Positions 51,861 to 62,900 of a stretch of 64,000 nucleotides of DNA are shown here, in pieces. The notes under the pieces were generated by a model, which saw nothing but the letters and a program-made list of their open reading frames with translations, did not search any database and was not told where the DNA came from. How positions within the stretch are numbered: the first letter of the stretch is position 1; every line of letters starts with the position of its first letter. This DNA comes from Tritrichomonas musculus (taxonomy: Eukaryota; Parabasalia; Tritrichomonadida; Tritrichomonadidae): the NCBI GenBank assembly GCA_039105265.1, contig JAPFFF010000010.1, forward strand, positions 4,774,001 to 4,838,000. Reading direction: 5' to 3'. The position numbers and the translations under genes are program-made.

Positions 51861-52853
51861 TTTATTTTTATATATTTGTTTGTTCTTTTTTGCTGAAATA
51901 CTCTTTTTTATTTGTCGTACAAAATAAATTAATGAATAAATATATAGAAAAATGTTAGTTATATATATATTCTCTATTCTTTTGAACTTTTTTTTACTTT
52001 ACCAATAGTGAGATATTCAGTCTTTACTTTTATTTTTTGTTCGTTTATGCTGCATTTTATTAAAAAACGAATAAAAAAGTGATTGTATTCTCAAATCACT
52101 CTAATTTCAATTGTATTTGAAAATAGGAATTAAATGCAAAATACATAAAAATAGTCAATCCTATTTTAAAAAAGAAAGAGCATTGGTAAAAAATCCAAAA
52201 GTTTTTTGAGAAGAATAGAATTTTTGTAATTAGATAATCAATTGCCCATGATGAATCATTATACTTTTAACAATAACAAACACATTAAACAAAATTAAAG
52301 CGTTTATGCAAAATGAATCTCTTTTTTCTAAAATATTTAATGCAAAAATCTAATTGAAAGATAATCAAGTCACTTTTTGAATAGTCATTCAAAAAGTTCT
52401 TATATAAAAAGATTATAATTATCTTGAAAAATTATTATTTAAAATGTAATTTTCCCCTAATGATAAAAAGAAAATATATAATAATATATATTTTTAACTT
52501 AAATATATTTTAAAAAGCTAACAGTATCGTTTTTGAAAAAACTGAACAATGAGTTGATAATAATATGTTAAAACTCGCATTCAAAAAGTTCTTTACGCCG
52601 ATTAAAAATAATTAAAAAATGTTTATATATTTATTAATGCTATATTTAAGATATATTATTAACCAAAAACATTTTTTAGAATGAAAATTCAATAAAAATC
52701 TAATCAATAGAAAAAACTTCAAAAATACGTTATCATAAGTTTTTCACTTTTTCATAAAAACTTTTGATGAGAGTTTTTTTACCGTATTGAAATTTTCAAT
52801 GTAAATTTTAATAAACGTGCAATTCTTTTGAATTTAGATTTTAAAAGATTTTC
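51861..52853. other. AT-rich intergenic DNA
   Basis: About 1 kb with homopolymer runs. 'TCAAAAAGTT' occurs three times (near 52,373, 52,388 and 52,575), but no gene or element boundary could be fixed. Confidence 0.5.
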
Positions 52854-53537
52854 ATGAATAGTATACTTATTTATCCATCAAACGGCGAACCATTAGCTCC
52901 AACAAGATCAAGAAATCGTACCCATGGTGCAACAGCATCAAATTGGACAGAAAAAGAAGACGCTTTATTAACAGATCTTATTAATCGAAAAGTTGATTGG
53001 GATACAATCTCATCTATGTTCAAAAATAGAACCCAGAGACAAATTATGCTACATTGGAAAAAAGTTGTAAATCCAAACATTATTCGGGGATCATGGACAG
53101 CCGATGAAGATCGTAAAATTATTTCTTGGGTTACAGCAAATGGTCCACATAAATGGACAGTTCTAGCAGAAAAGATGCCAGGTAGAATTGCCAAACAATG
53201 CCGTGAAAGATGGTGTAATCATCTTGATCCATCAATTAAAACAACATCATGGACACCAGAAGAAGACCAAATTATTATACAGACAATAAAAAGCATTGGA
53301 ACAAAATGGGCTGAAATTGCTCGTTTATTACCAGGTAGAACAGATAATGCAGTTAAAAATCGATGGAATTCAACATTAAAAAGGAGAATTAATACAGAAA
53401 ATGCATTGTTAATCAGTCAGCAAAGCGACAGTTCCAATCAAACTCCTCCACCAAGACCAATTCTTACTGTTATAGAAAATCGTCTTAAATTTGAACTCAT
53501 GCTAAAAGCGAGGCTTGCTGCAAATACTACTGTATAA
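52854..53537 (+). CDS. R1R2R3-type Myb DNA-binding protein
   Basis: 227 residues with three consecutive Myb repeats: R1 [15 protein letters not shown]...W...WKKVV (residues about 29-75), R2 [16 protein letters not shown]...[11 protein letters not shown] (about 78-126) and R3 [16 protein letters not shown]...NAVKNRWNS (about 129-175). The tryptophan spacing, the KQCRERW and NAVKNRW recognition helices and the LDP/LPGRTD turns are typical of c-Myb/MybA. The tail is Ser/Gln/Pro-rich. In trichomonads such proteins are core promoter-binding transcription factors; the target of this one is unknown. Confidence 0.9.
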   Translation: MNSILIYPSNGEPLAPTRSRNRTHGATASNWTEKEDALLTDLINRKVDWDTISSMFKNRTQRQIMLHWKKVVNPNIIRGSWTADEDRKIISWVTANGPHKWTVLAEKMPGRIAKQCRERWCNHLDPSIKTTSWTPEEDQIIIQTIKSIGTKWAEIARLLPGRTDNAVKNRWNSTLKRRINTENALLISQQSDSSNQTPPPRPILTVIENRLKFELMLKARLAANTTV

Positions 53538-53769
53538 TATTTTTAATAAAACTATTACCATTTAGTCATTAACTTTTCTCTCATTCGTGCAAGATATTTT
53601 TTTTTAATTTAATTTTCTAAAAAAAATGCTTCTTGAATATTAATTTTTAATTGTTTTATATCGTCTGAAATAAGATAAAATAAAAAAAATATTAAAATTG
53701 AATATATTTGAATAATAATTATTTTTAAGACAGAAATCGCATTAGGTATTTAAAAATAATAATAAAAAG
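53538..53769. other. Short convergent spacer
   Basis: AT-rich region between the convergent Myb and 59-aa genes; nothing recognised. Confidence 0.5.
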
Positions 53770-53949
53770 TTATGTTTGTTCAATTCCTAGATATTGCTGA
53801 TCTTCTGGATCAGGATATTTCTCTCTTAATAATTGCTTCAGTAGTTCGTTAAGATTTCGTAATTTGACTAACTGAGCAGTTTGTTCTTCGAGTTTGTTAG
53901 GAGCTTTTTTGGCATCAGCTTTTGGCTTTGCTGTAGGTCTTGCGCTCAT
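53770..53949 (-). CDS. 59-aa basic coiled-coil protein
   Basis: A complete small gene with an ATG at 53,949 and a TAA at 53,770: MSARPTAKPKADAKKAPNKL, then a helix (EEQTAQLVKLRNLNELLKQL) and an acidic end (KYPDPEDQQYLGIEQT). Codon use and the sharp contrast to flanking AT-rich DNA argue that it is real despite its size. The pattern, a basic Ala/Pro/Lys N-terminus followed by one amphipathic helix, resembles small cytoskeleton-associated or complex-subunit proteins. No family can be named. It is divergent from the glutamylase gene, about 95 bp apart. Confidence 0.7.
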   Translation of the reverse strand: MSARPTAKPKADAKKAPNKLEEQTAQLVKLRNLNELLKQLLREKYPDPEDQQYLGIEQT

Positions 53950-54044
53950 ATAAAGATTAGTAAAATTTTATTTTTTGAAAAAGTTCAAAAAGTTTTTCAA
54001 GAGAAATGTGATATAAAAAATTCAATTGTTATTAAATATTTTAA

Positions 54045-56513
54045 ATGTATAGAAAAGAAGAATTTTATCAATTATTTCGAAGTGCTCCGCTTCCATTTAA
54101 AATATTTTCATTTTCGGAATCTGGCCAACCGCCGGAGACACAAACCAACTCGCCACTTTTTTATTCGCATAAGATGACGACAGATATCACACTTAAAGTA
54201 TTTGAAGAATGTGGCTTTCATCAAGGAACGAATGCCATGATATGCCACATATTAATAGGACGAAGTTTTACTGATCCGCAGCTTCAAACATTGAATGACT
54301 TTCAAAAATGCTGCCACTTTTCGAGTACGTATTTAATGGGCACAAAAAGTGAATTACATAACCGAATGAAAGAATTAAGTAGTAGACTCGGCAAGCAAGT
54401 TCCGTTCTATCCACGTTCATACTATCCGCCTGATGATTATGAAGAACTGCTTGAAGCTTGGAATGCACGAAAATATTGGATAATTAAAGCGCCCGCATTA
54501 TCGCGTGCGAGGGAGATACGAGTAGTTTCGAGTGACGATGAAAAACCGCCAATGTTACCCTATGTTGTTGAAGAATACATCACGCCGCCTTATTTGATCA
54601 CTGGCAGGAAGTTTGATATTCGATTATACGCGTTAATCACGTCAATCAATCCAATGACGATTTACTATCATCGCGAAGGACTCGGCCTCTTTGCTGTCCA
54701 TGAGTATCGTCACAGCGATGATATGAATTTGAGTGATTTACAAATGCATCTGACAAATTATGAGATAAACCGAAATTCAGACGGTTTTATTGAATGTGAT
54801 GGAACAACTGAAAAAATTCAGAACTCTAAATGGTCGCTCCCTTTTTTGTGGAAGTATTTCGATGAAATCGGAGTCGATTCAAAGAAGCTTCGTCAAGAAA
54901 TTGAGGACGTGTCAACTTCTGCTATTATTGCTTGCATGTGTTCGATACGAAACGCACAGAATAAAAATATTAAACATCATCGAAAATCTTCTTTTGAATT
55001 CGTCGGAGTTGACATTCTTCTCGACGAAAATTTGAAGCCTTATTTGCTCGAAATAAACATCTCGCCTTCAATGGCCGGCACTTCGAAATTGGACGAGAAA
55101 ATCAAGCTCGAAGTTGCTCATGATTTGTACAACATTGTTCGAATTCTCGACGTCTCGTCTCTTCATCCCAAAGAATGCATGGGATACTTCGCTTATGAGC
55201 GTGAATACTTCTTGAGCAAGCAGAAGCAAATTCTTTTGAAGACTCAGTTTGTTAATAATGAAGAATCAGGCGGTTTTCTCGACGGTTTTTTCGGTTTGTT
55301 CTCTGATAATAGAAGTAATTCTGACTTTTTTAATGATAAAAAAGTGACAAGAGAACAGGCAGTTATTGACGGTTTAATTGATCCTTGGGATTCGCCAACA
55401 TTCGCTGAATACACAATCGTGCGTGAATTCATCGAGGAACAAGAAAGAAGTAGAGGTTTCCATCGAGCTTACCCGAGAAGAAAGAACATAAGACAGTTTG
55501 AGAAATGCTTCGACTTTTACAATTACGAGGACATCGTGCTGAATAAGTGGATTTCAATGGACAAAAGAAAAAGATTCGAGATTTTGATTGAGAACTTCGA
55601 CATGTATTACACGGCACTGCAGAAATGCTGCAAAATAAGAGACGAGTGTGACAAGCCAGACATCGTTTTTCCTATGAAATCTGACAACAACAATGAAAAA
55701 GAAACAGACAAAAATGAAAAAGAAATAGACAAAAATGAAAAAGAAATAGACAAAAATGAAAAAGAAACAGACAAAAATGAAAAAGAAATAGACAAAAATG
55801 AAAAAGAAGCAGGCAAAAATGAAAAAGAAATGAACAACAATGAAAAAGAAGCAGGCAACAATGAAAAAGAAGAAGGCAAAAATGAAAAAGAAGAAGGCAA
55901 CAATGAAAAAGAAGCAGGCAACAATGAAAAAGAAGCAGGCAACAATGAAAAAGAAGAAGGCAACAATGAAAAAGAAGCAGGCAACAATGAAAAAGAAGAA
56001 GGCAACAATGAAAAAGAAGAAGGCAACAATGAAAAAGAAGAAGGCAACAATGAAAAAGAAGAAGGCAAAAATGAAAAAGAAATGAACAACAATGAAAAAG
56101 AAGCAGGCAAAAATGAAAAAGAAACAGGCAAAAATGAAAAAGAAGCAGACAACGATGATCATTCCTATCAGGATAGTCAAAATTCAGTAATTAATTGTAG
56201 TAATGAGATTACAAATCAGCAACAAAGTTTTCAATCACAAGAAAATGAAGAGCAAATTCTAGATAAGAAAGATATAAATGAAGAAGAAAGTTTGCAATCA
56301 CAGTCAAACAAAAATCTAGTTAATGATAATTCAAATCAAAAAGCTCAATTACAGTCGAGTAAAAAAGGAGGCCAAGAACAAAATAAAGGAAATTCTAATG
56401 AATCTTTCGATGTTCCATTATTGAATGAAGAAGGCTCAAAAGATAACAGCACAAATGCTTCAACAGCAGAAGCAGAAAAAGAAGAAGAACAGTCAGGATG
56501 CTTAATTCAATAA
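54045..56513 (+). CDS. Tubulin-tyrosine-ligase-like polyglutamylase with NEKE repeats and CaaX end
   Basis: 822 residues (or 779 if translation starts at the Met at 54,174). TTL domain, residues about 60-380: IIKAPALSRAREIRV, VVEEYITPPYLITGRKFDIR, LYALITSINPMTIYYHREGL, MHLTNYEINRNSD, FEFVGVDILLDENLKPYLLE and INISPSMAG. These are the ATP-grasp metal and substrate residues of TTLL4/5-like glutamylases. A helical region follows (about 400-545). Residues about 550-705 are some twenty-three copies of N-E-K-E-(A/E/T/I)-(G/D)-(K/N), very acidic/basic and probably extended. The tail is Gln/Asn/Glu-rich and ends SGCLIQ, which fits a CaaX prenylation box (farnesyl type by the final Gln). It probably glutamylates tubulin of flagella or the axostyle, with membrane tethering through the lipid. 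The TTLL call is strong; the CaaX reading is inference. Confidence 0.88.
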   Translation: MYRKEEFYQLFRSAPLPFKIFSFSESGQPPETQTNSPLFYSHKMTTDITLKVFEECGFHQGTNAMICHILIGRSFTDPQLQTLNDFQKCCHFSSTYLMGTKSELHNRMKELSSRLGKQVPFYPRSYYPPDDYEELLEAWNARKYWIIKAPALSRAREIRVVSSDDEKPPMLPYVVEEYITPPYLITGRKFDIRLYALITSINPMTIYYHREGLGLFAVHEYRHSDDMNLSDLQMHLTNYEINRNSDGFIECDGTTEKIQNSKWSLPFLWKYFDEIGVDSKKLRQEIEDVSTSAIIACMCSIRNAQNKNIKHHRKSSFEFVGVDILLDENLKPYLLEINISPSMAGTSKLDEKIKLEVAHDLYNIVRILDVSSLHPKECMGYFAYEREYFLSKQKQILLKTQFVNNEESGGFLDGFFGLFSDNRSNSDFFNDKKVTREQAVIDGLIDPWDSPTFAEYTIVREFIEEQERSRGFHRAYPRRKNIRQFEKCFDFYNYEDIVLNKWISMDKRKRFEILIENFDMYYTALQKCCKIRDECDKPDIVFPMKSDNNNEKETDKNEKEIDKNEKEIDKNEKETDKNEKEIDKNEKEAGKNEKEMNNNEKEAGNNEKEEGKNEKEEGNNEKEAGNNEKEAGNNEKEEGNNEKEAGNNEKEEGNNEKEEGNNEKEEGNNEKEEGKNEKEMNNNEKEAGKNEKETGKNEKEADNDDHSYQDSQNSVINCSNEITNQQQSFQSQENEEQILDKKDINEEESLQSQSNKNLVNDNSNQKAQLQSSKKGGQEQNKGNSNESFDVPLLNEEGSKDNSTNASTAEAEKEEEQSGCLIQ
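55683..56154 (+). repeat. 21-bp coding repeat, about 23 copies
   Basis: In-frame units AATGAAAAAGAAGCAGGCAA(C) encoding NEKEAGN-like heptads within the glutamylase gene. Minus-strand Phe-rich frames over it are shadows. Confidence 0.9.
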
Positions 56514-56935
56514 CCAAATTAAAATAATTATAAATGATTCTATCCCAGCTATATAAATTAATATTTTTTTATAGATAAATAAACATTCATTATCGATGAT
56601 ATTTTCTTTTTTTGTTTGTTCATTTTATATCTTTTTTACTTTAGTAAATGATCATGAAATATTTATTTTGAAATTGAATATAATGGTCAAATTATGGTCA
56701 ATTTTTTCTACTGAAACCTCAATTTAAAGCATAAATTATCATCATAAAAAAAAAAGAATATGATTATTAAATATATAGCATCTTGTTAAGTCTAAATGCC
56801 ACTTTTTTATGGTGAAAAATTTTGGTTAAAAGGTCAAAAAAAGTGACATTTGGACTTAGCAAGATGCTATAATTAAATATTGTTTGACCTGGTTTAATCA
56901 TTCTAAGATATTTAAAAAATTATATAAAATCACAT
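56514..56935. other. Convergent spacer holding a MITE
   Basis: AT-rich; the only feature is the 98-bp element at 56,774-56,871. Confidence 0.5.
56774..56871. mobile_element. 98-bp MITE with 8-bp target duplication
   Basis: Inverted repeats TATAGCATCTTGTTAAGTC... (from 56,774) and complement (to 56,871), about 35 bp per arm with a few mismatches. It is flanked by ATTAAATA on both sides (56,766-56,773 and 56,872-56,879). It has the same length and duplication size as the MITE at 2551, but a different sequence. Confidence 0.8.
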
Positions 56936-58222
56936 TTATAATGAATTTTGAAAATGGACTAATTCATCAAAAACATCACCTGAGCTCATTGAAGGCCTGA
57001 CATTCTTGATGAAATACACCAATGTTTCCAATATGTCTTGTGCATTCTTCTTACTAACGATTGAATTTGCTGCTCTTAAATGAAGGACCAACCTATTTGA
57101 GCCGTCATTTTCATTATCCTTTGTGTAGCTTGTCAATTGAATAATTGATTTGCAACTTGAATCTTTTTCAGTATCTTGTAAATAAAAATCTTTTATTGGT
57201 GATTTGAACCTCATTTTGCCGAGATTTGATATCACAGCAATTGGGCAGTCTTCACGAAGAAAGTCGAAAGGAAATAAGAACTCTTTGCACAGCCAATGAT
57301 TGTCGTTCAGCAAATTATAATTTTTACGTAATAATGAGCACATTTCATTTACTGACAAAGATGGATTTGCATTTTTGACGGACACGAAATAATTTGAAAA
57401 CGCATTTCCAAATGAAAAATCAATTTTTTCCTTCGGAAAAAGTCTTCTGAAATCAAAGCAACTTGCTGCACCAATTGAACCATAATTTCCGTTTTTTGCA
57501 TTAATTGCCATGCATAATCCGACGGTTAAAAAGTCTGTCATTTGATTCATTTTCTTCGTTTCTTTATTATATATGTGTGAAGAAAGTTCATTGCAATCCA
57601 ATTCGTGAATGAAACGATGCGGAATGTTGTCGTAGTTGTCTGGCAATGAAACTTTTTCTTGCAGATTTAAATATGTGAAATCTTTTTGTTTTAATGACGG
57701 AAAAATTGAATAATATTTGTCTTTATTATCAACGAATTCTTTAAGCTTTTCCTTCAAAATATCGCCTCTTAGATCACCCGGAATCGGCGCTCTTTTCGAA
57801 AACATTTGTTGCTTTGAATTATTTTGAATGTTTTCGAGTAAATTGATGAAAAAGCCGCCATCAGTGAGCGAGTGATTCGAATTGATAATAATTCTTGTTT
57901 CATCTGCTGCTATTGATGCTAGTGAGTAGTCAGCGCTTGGACTATGCGCTTGATAAATCCATTCACAAATATTGGATAATGTTTTTAATCCTTTCGGAAT
58001 TTTGTGGATTGTGACATTTTCTGGGTACTTGAAATTGTTGATAAAATTTTCTCCATCAGATTTTATATAGAGTCCGGATATAGCATTTTTCATTTGACTT
58101 AAAAATTTTTGTAAATATTCTGGTTTGGTAACTTCTAAAGCAAATTGAACATATATTTGGTTCATTGGATTAATAGATATTTTTTCGAAATCAGCTAACG
58201 GTCTTAATATAGCAGAATTCAT
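56936..58222 (-). CDS. CoA-dependent acyltransferase/condensation-fold protein
   Basis: 428 residues with the HxxxDG active site of the chloramphenicol-acetyltransferase/condensation superfamily: IINSNHSLTDGGFFINLLEN (residues about 111-131). Further typical elements are the N-terminal strand-helix (MNQIYVQFALEV...LQKFLSQM), SCFDFRRLFP (about 255-265) and a segment FSFGNAFSNYFVSV (about 270-283), where the family has its DFG(W/N) structural motif. The length fits alcohol O-acetyltransferase-like members. The substrate is unknown. It could be an acetyl-CoA alcohol or sugar acyltransferase; non-ribosomal synthesis is unlikely because it stands alone. Confidence 0.65.
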   Translation of the reverse strand: MNSAILRPLADFEKISINPMNQIYVQFALEVTKPEYLQKFLSQMKNAISGLYIKSDGENFINNFKYPENVTIHKIPKGLKTLSNICEWIYQAHSPSADYSLASIAADETRIIINSNHSLTDGGFFINLLENIQNNSKQQMFSKRAPIPGDLRGDILKEKLKEFVDNKDKYYSIFPSLKQKDFTYLNLQEKVSLPDNYDNIPHRFIHELDCNELSSHIYNKETKKMNQMTDFLTVGLCMAINAKNGNYGSIGAASCFDFRRLFPKEKIDFSFGNAFSNYFVSVKNANPSLSVNEMCSLLRKNYNLLNDNHWLCKEFLFPFDFLREDCPIAVISNLGKMRFKSPIKDFYLQDTEKDSSCKSIIQLTSYTKDNENDGSNRLVLHLRAANSIVSKKNAQDILETLVYFIKNVRPSMSSGDVFDELVHFQNSL

Positions 58223-58462
58223 TTATTAATTATCAATATGAATAGATTTTGAACTTTTTCAATGAATAAACTATTCAAAAATTAGAAAAATCAACCTTTC
58301 ATTTTAGCATTAATGCTATAATAGTGAATTATATATAGGCAATCGATGAATATGAAAACTGTTGAATAAAGGAAATTGATTCAAACTGGTTCCCAAAAGT
58401 CGTGTTGGGTGTTGAGAAGTATTCAAAAGTTTATCGAATATAAAATTTTAAACGTCCATGAA

Positions 58463-59788
58463 ATGGAAAATATTCAATTAGAAAACTATTGCACAGATCA
58501 AGAAAACAAAAATTTATTTACCAAAGATATTCCTGTAAAAAACACTGATTTTATTCAAGTTAAGAAAGATGAGTCATTGCTTAAATATCGTAAGTTGATC
58601 AAATTAATTAATTCAGATTTACTTTTTCTACAAAATTCTACAGACAAAATTGATTCTATTCAGTTTATAAATGATTTACAAAAATGCTATTCTGATTCAG
58701 TTATTTTAAACCAGCCTGATATTAAAGAAAATTTACCATTAAATGAAATCCTTTTGGATTATTTGCTAAATGAATTGATGATTAAATCTGACTTCGAATT
58801 TTTATTTTCATTAATTCGTTTATTTTTGACTTTGATAAATGTTTACCAAGATTCAATCACATCTATTTTATTGCAACCAGAATTTATAGAAAATATTTTA
58901 TCAATTTTTACTATCCCTTCTCCATTAGAAATTCGGAATATTACTCTTGATTTTATATTCAATATTTTCAATTTAAGTAAAAATAATATTAATATTTCAA
59001 TTAATTACTTTGATGATTTATATCAAATTATTTGGTGTGAAGTTCAAAGACGTGAAAATGGTAATGATATCTCAGTAATCAGCCAATACTTATTATATCT
59101 TGAAAAAATCGTTCGTTTTCACCCTCAATTTATATGCGCTAAAGTGCAAGAAGTATCCCAATTAATTAATTATATTTTTCAGCGCCAAGATTTAAACCTA
59201 TTTTTCAAATTATTGGTTGAAGTTATTATTTCAATAATTGATTTATGTTTTGAAGCTTTTTGTTCATCATTACCTTATATCCCTGTTCTCTCAATCGTCA
59301 TTAATAACTTAAGTGCTGAGAAGAATTTGAGTTACCAATCATTATATCTCCGATATATTGAAAAAGTTGCTATTCATAAACTTCAATTTGAAAGAGTCGG
59401 CCAATCAGATGTTTCAATATTTTGTCATGTATGTCCATTAGTTTCTTTATACTGGAAAAATTCAACGATCAACGATATAATAAAATTGTCTTTAAAAGCA
59501 ACTTTCGCTCTACTTCAAAATTATGATGAAACATTTCCACTTTTTATGAATGAGCAAATTATTAATCGCATGATAGATATATCCCAATCAGATCAATCTT
59601 TTGAAATTAAGCAAATTTCAGCCCAAATTCTGTTTTATATTATTTTTATTAACTTTGAAACTGTTAATGAAAGCAATTTTAATGACATTTATGAAGTATT
59701 TGAAGAATATAGTGATACAAACATTGTTAAGAGAGAGATTGTTGATATTCTCCAACAAAAATTTGATAAATGTACATCAAATTCTTGA
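58463..59788 (+). CDS. Armadillo/HEAT-like helical repeat protein, 441 aa
   Basis: The start ATG is at 58,463 (MENIQLENYCTDQ); the frame is open further upstream but has no ATG there. The protein is all helical with ARM/HEAT-like pairs, e.g. FEFLFSLIRLFLTLINVYQD, LEIRNITLDFIFNIFNLSKN and IKLSLKATFALLQNYDETFP. Its size and N-terminal layout are close to the 476-residue ARM protein at 8,023-9,453, so both may belong to one expanded importin-alpha-like family. No basic importin-beta-binding region is evident. Function unknown, likely protein-protein binding. Confidence 0.55.
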   Translation: MENIQLENYCTDQENKNLFTKDIPVKNTDFIQVKKDESLLKYRKLIKLINSDLLFLQNSTDKIDSIQFINDLQKCYSDSVILNQPDIKENLPLNEILLDYLLNELMIKSDFEFLFSLIRLFLTLINVYQDSITSILLQPEFIENILSIFTIPSPLEIRNITLDFIFNIFNLSKNNINISINYFDDLYQIIWCEVQRRENGNDISVISQYLLYLEKIVRFHPQFICAKVQEVSQLINYIFQRQDLNLFFKLLVEVIISIIDLCFEAFCSSLPYIPVLSIVINNLSAEKNLSYQSLYLRYIEKVAIHKLQFERVGQSDVSIFCHVCPLVSLYWKNSTINDIIKLSLKATFALLQNYDETFPLFMNEQIINRMIDISQSDQSFEIKQISAQILFYIIFINFETVNESNFNDIYEVFEEYSDTNIVKREIVDILQQKFDKCTSNS

Positions 59789-59955
59789 TAATGTAATTTT
59801 ATATAAAATAAGAAATAATTATTATTAATGTGATAAATAATAATTTTTATTTTTATGAGATGTTAGTATTTTTAAATGTTTTTATTTGTTTTGAAAAGGT
59901 AAAATATTGAAACAAGAAATAAAAAAATAATCTATTTTATAAAATACAAATAATA

Positions 59956-62900
59956 TCATTTTGAATTATAAAGTTCATCTTTGATTAACGCACAAGTTCT
60001 TCCTACTTCGCCTTTAGAAGTTTCACTGATCAATGCGAATGTATCAACAAATTGCAAAATCATTTCAGGTTTATTTCTTGCCAAATTCAGACAGCAGTTG
60101 GCCGCAGGCAGAGCTAATTTTCCTTTTGTTTCCTTGACCATTGTTATTAATTTTGGCAAGAATTGTTCAAAAGATTTCAATCTTTGACTATCTTTCAAAT
60201 TTGATAAAATTCCAAGCATCATTACGGACAAGTCTTCATCAACATTATTAGATATCATTTCGAAAAAGACGGACAACTTGCCAAACACTGCGTCTTGTGT
60301 TCCTTCGTTGGTCGAGATAACAAGTAAGCATCTCGTTGGAACAGATTTATCTTTTTCTTTTTTAATTAAATTGATCAATTCTTCAGAAATTGCAGAAGAA
60401 TAATCGTAAACAAGATTGTCCATATCAATGATTGCTTGACAAGTCGTTTCAACGGTCAATCTGTTTTTTAACGCAAGAATGAGAATTGGTATTGCATCTA
60501 TGAAAAACTGGCCTTTGTCGGCAAGAGCGAAATTCGAAATAATGCGAAAAGAGGCCGTTATTATTTGAACATCGGAAGGATGACCTTTTAAGGCCATTAT
60601 CACGCATTGTGGCGTTTGAATTAATTGAGGAATATAATGAGAAGTCATCGAAACATTGCAAATAACACCGACAGTAGCTCGGCAGACATTCACATTACGA
60701 ATATGTTTGACACAAGTTGTTGAAAGTCGATTGATGAACTTCACCAATGTTTCGTAATTGTTGTCACTCGTTGAGCAAAAGAAGACAACTTGTGTTAAAT
60801 AGGAACAAATGTCGCAATCGTCGTTATAAAGCTTAATTGTGCGTAAAACTTTGCCCAGACAATCAGATGGATCGATTTCATTGATGTACGAAACAATGTT
60901 TTGCGAAATGACAAGAATTGCTTTTTTATCTTTCAATGTAGCCAATGATGAAACCGCTTGTGAATAAGATTCGGGATGGCCTTTCAATATCTCAAACGCA
61001 TATGATGAAATCAAAACATCAGTCTTATAAATGTTGATTAAATTAAGCATTAATTCAACCGTTCCACTCGAATTCAAAGTGTTTTTTTGACTCGCAAATT
61101 TTGGTAACAAAATAATGATCGATGAAACGACGTCTTTGTTGTCTTGATTTGCTCTTAAAGCTTCGAGAAGCGCGAAAAGAAGGTCGTTGTCATCTTCATA
61201 CTTTTTAGTTTCAAGAAGAAGCTCTGCTGCACATTGGACAATCAAGCTTTCATTTGGATATGAATGCAGGAATGAAATCAGTGATGTGTATTTCATCTGT
61301 CTTTTCGGTTTGATATTTTTCTGAAAACAAATTTGAATGATTCGAAGTAAATTGAATGATTCATTAGCAGTTGGTTCTTCTTTAGAATCCAATTCTTTAA
61401 TGATTATATCAAATTGTTCGCTTGTTATTTCAAGATCACATTGTTCTAACAGTTCATAAATCAATTGATAAGCATGTTTGCCGAACTTTTTGAATACAAT
61501 TTTAGAAATTTTCAAATTCATTAAATTTTCCGCAATGTTGACGTTCTTTATGAGGTTACAGAATATAGAACACATTGTTTGTATGCATGATGAATATATT
61601 GAAGCCATTTCTGCAATGGTTGTTAAAGCAAGCGTTTGAACAAATGAATCATCAAGTTGTTCGTAATACGAAAAAAAGTGCATCAATGTCATGCAACTTT
61701 CGATTGTTTCTTGATTTTTTTTATTCATTAACATTGCGTTAGCAACGATTGAGACGGCATTGACTTCAGAAGCAACTTGGCAAATCTCATCAGAAGGTTG
61801 AAAAGCGCAAATGAATTGTGCACAAATTTCAACGATGTCACTTTTTGTTGGATTTTGTTTAATTGCCTTAATTAAAAACGGGAATGATTTATCGTCAATT
61901 CCAAACAATTTTATAAAAAATAATGACGAACTTAATTGTTTGGGATTAAACATTGAATCATACATCGTTTGTATAAAGAGTGGATAGTCTGATTCTTGTG
62001 GTTCGTACAAATTCTTTTGATATAAATCAAAAGCGAGTGAAATTTGTGAAGAGTAAGATAATTGAAATTGATTTCCAATCAAGTCGCATGATTTTCGTTC
62101 AAGATGAAGAAGAAGCACTTCTACCACATCTTCTCTATCAAGTGACAACAAATATTCAATAAGTTGCGTGGGCAATTTTTCTTTAGTCTTCTCTAAAAAC
62201 GGCAACGCATAACGAAGCGAATCTTCTTTGCATAATAAAACAGTCGCTGTTATTGCATCCAGGTCTTCTACGTTTTGCGATATGCCACTTATCATCACTT
62301 CAGGATCAGAAGAATACTTATTCATCACTTTGGCTATTATTTTGGAATTTGAATCGGTATCTGGCTCCATTAACAAAAGTGCCGATTTGACAGCAATAAT
62401 GTCATCAATGTTTTCCTTTAAAACTTTCCCGCAAATCGATGAATCAACAAGATAAAGGGATTTCTTTTCAATCGGTAAACCTAGGAAAATTTCATATTCA
62501 TACTTGGACAAAACAATTGACCTTAAAACGGTTAGACAATGAGAAATTATAACCATTTCGTCTTCATTTTTTGAAATGATTGAATGAATCGTTTCAATGT
62601 TATCGTTGCTATGAAGTTGAAGGCCAAATATTGGTCTTTCGCCAACAAAGCTTGAAAGTGACATCATTACGATAGAAACAGTTTCTGAATCGTCTTTTAA
62701 ATTTTCTGCTGAAGCTAAAAGAGACAAAGGTATTGAATTCAAAGCTAATTCATCTAAATGCGATATTAATGAATGAATAACAACCGATGAACGACGAATG
62801 ATTGAAGGATTATCTGAATGAAGCATAATAATTGAACTTATCGCCGACAAAAGATCAATGTCCGGAGGGAATTGTCCTTTTGATTTGGTGAGAGAATGGT

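Noticed and set aside
55554-56180. Phe/Leu-rich minus-strand frames opposite the glutamylase repeat
   Set aside because: Antisense shadow of the NEKE heptads.
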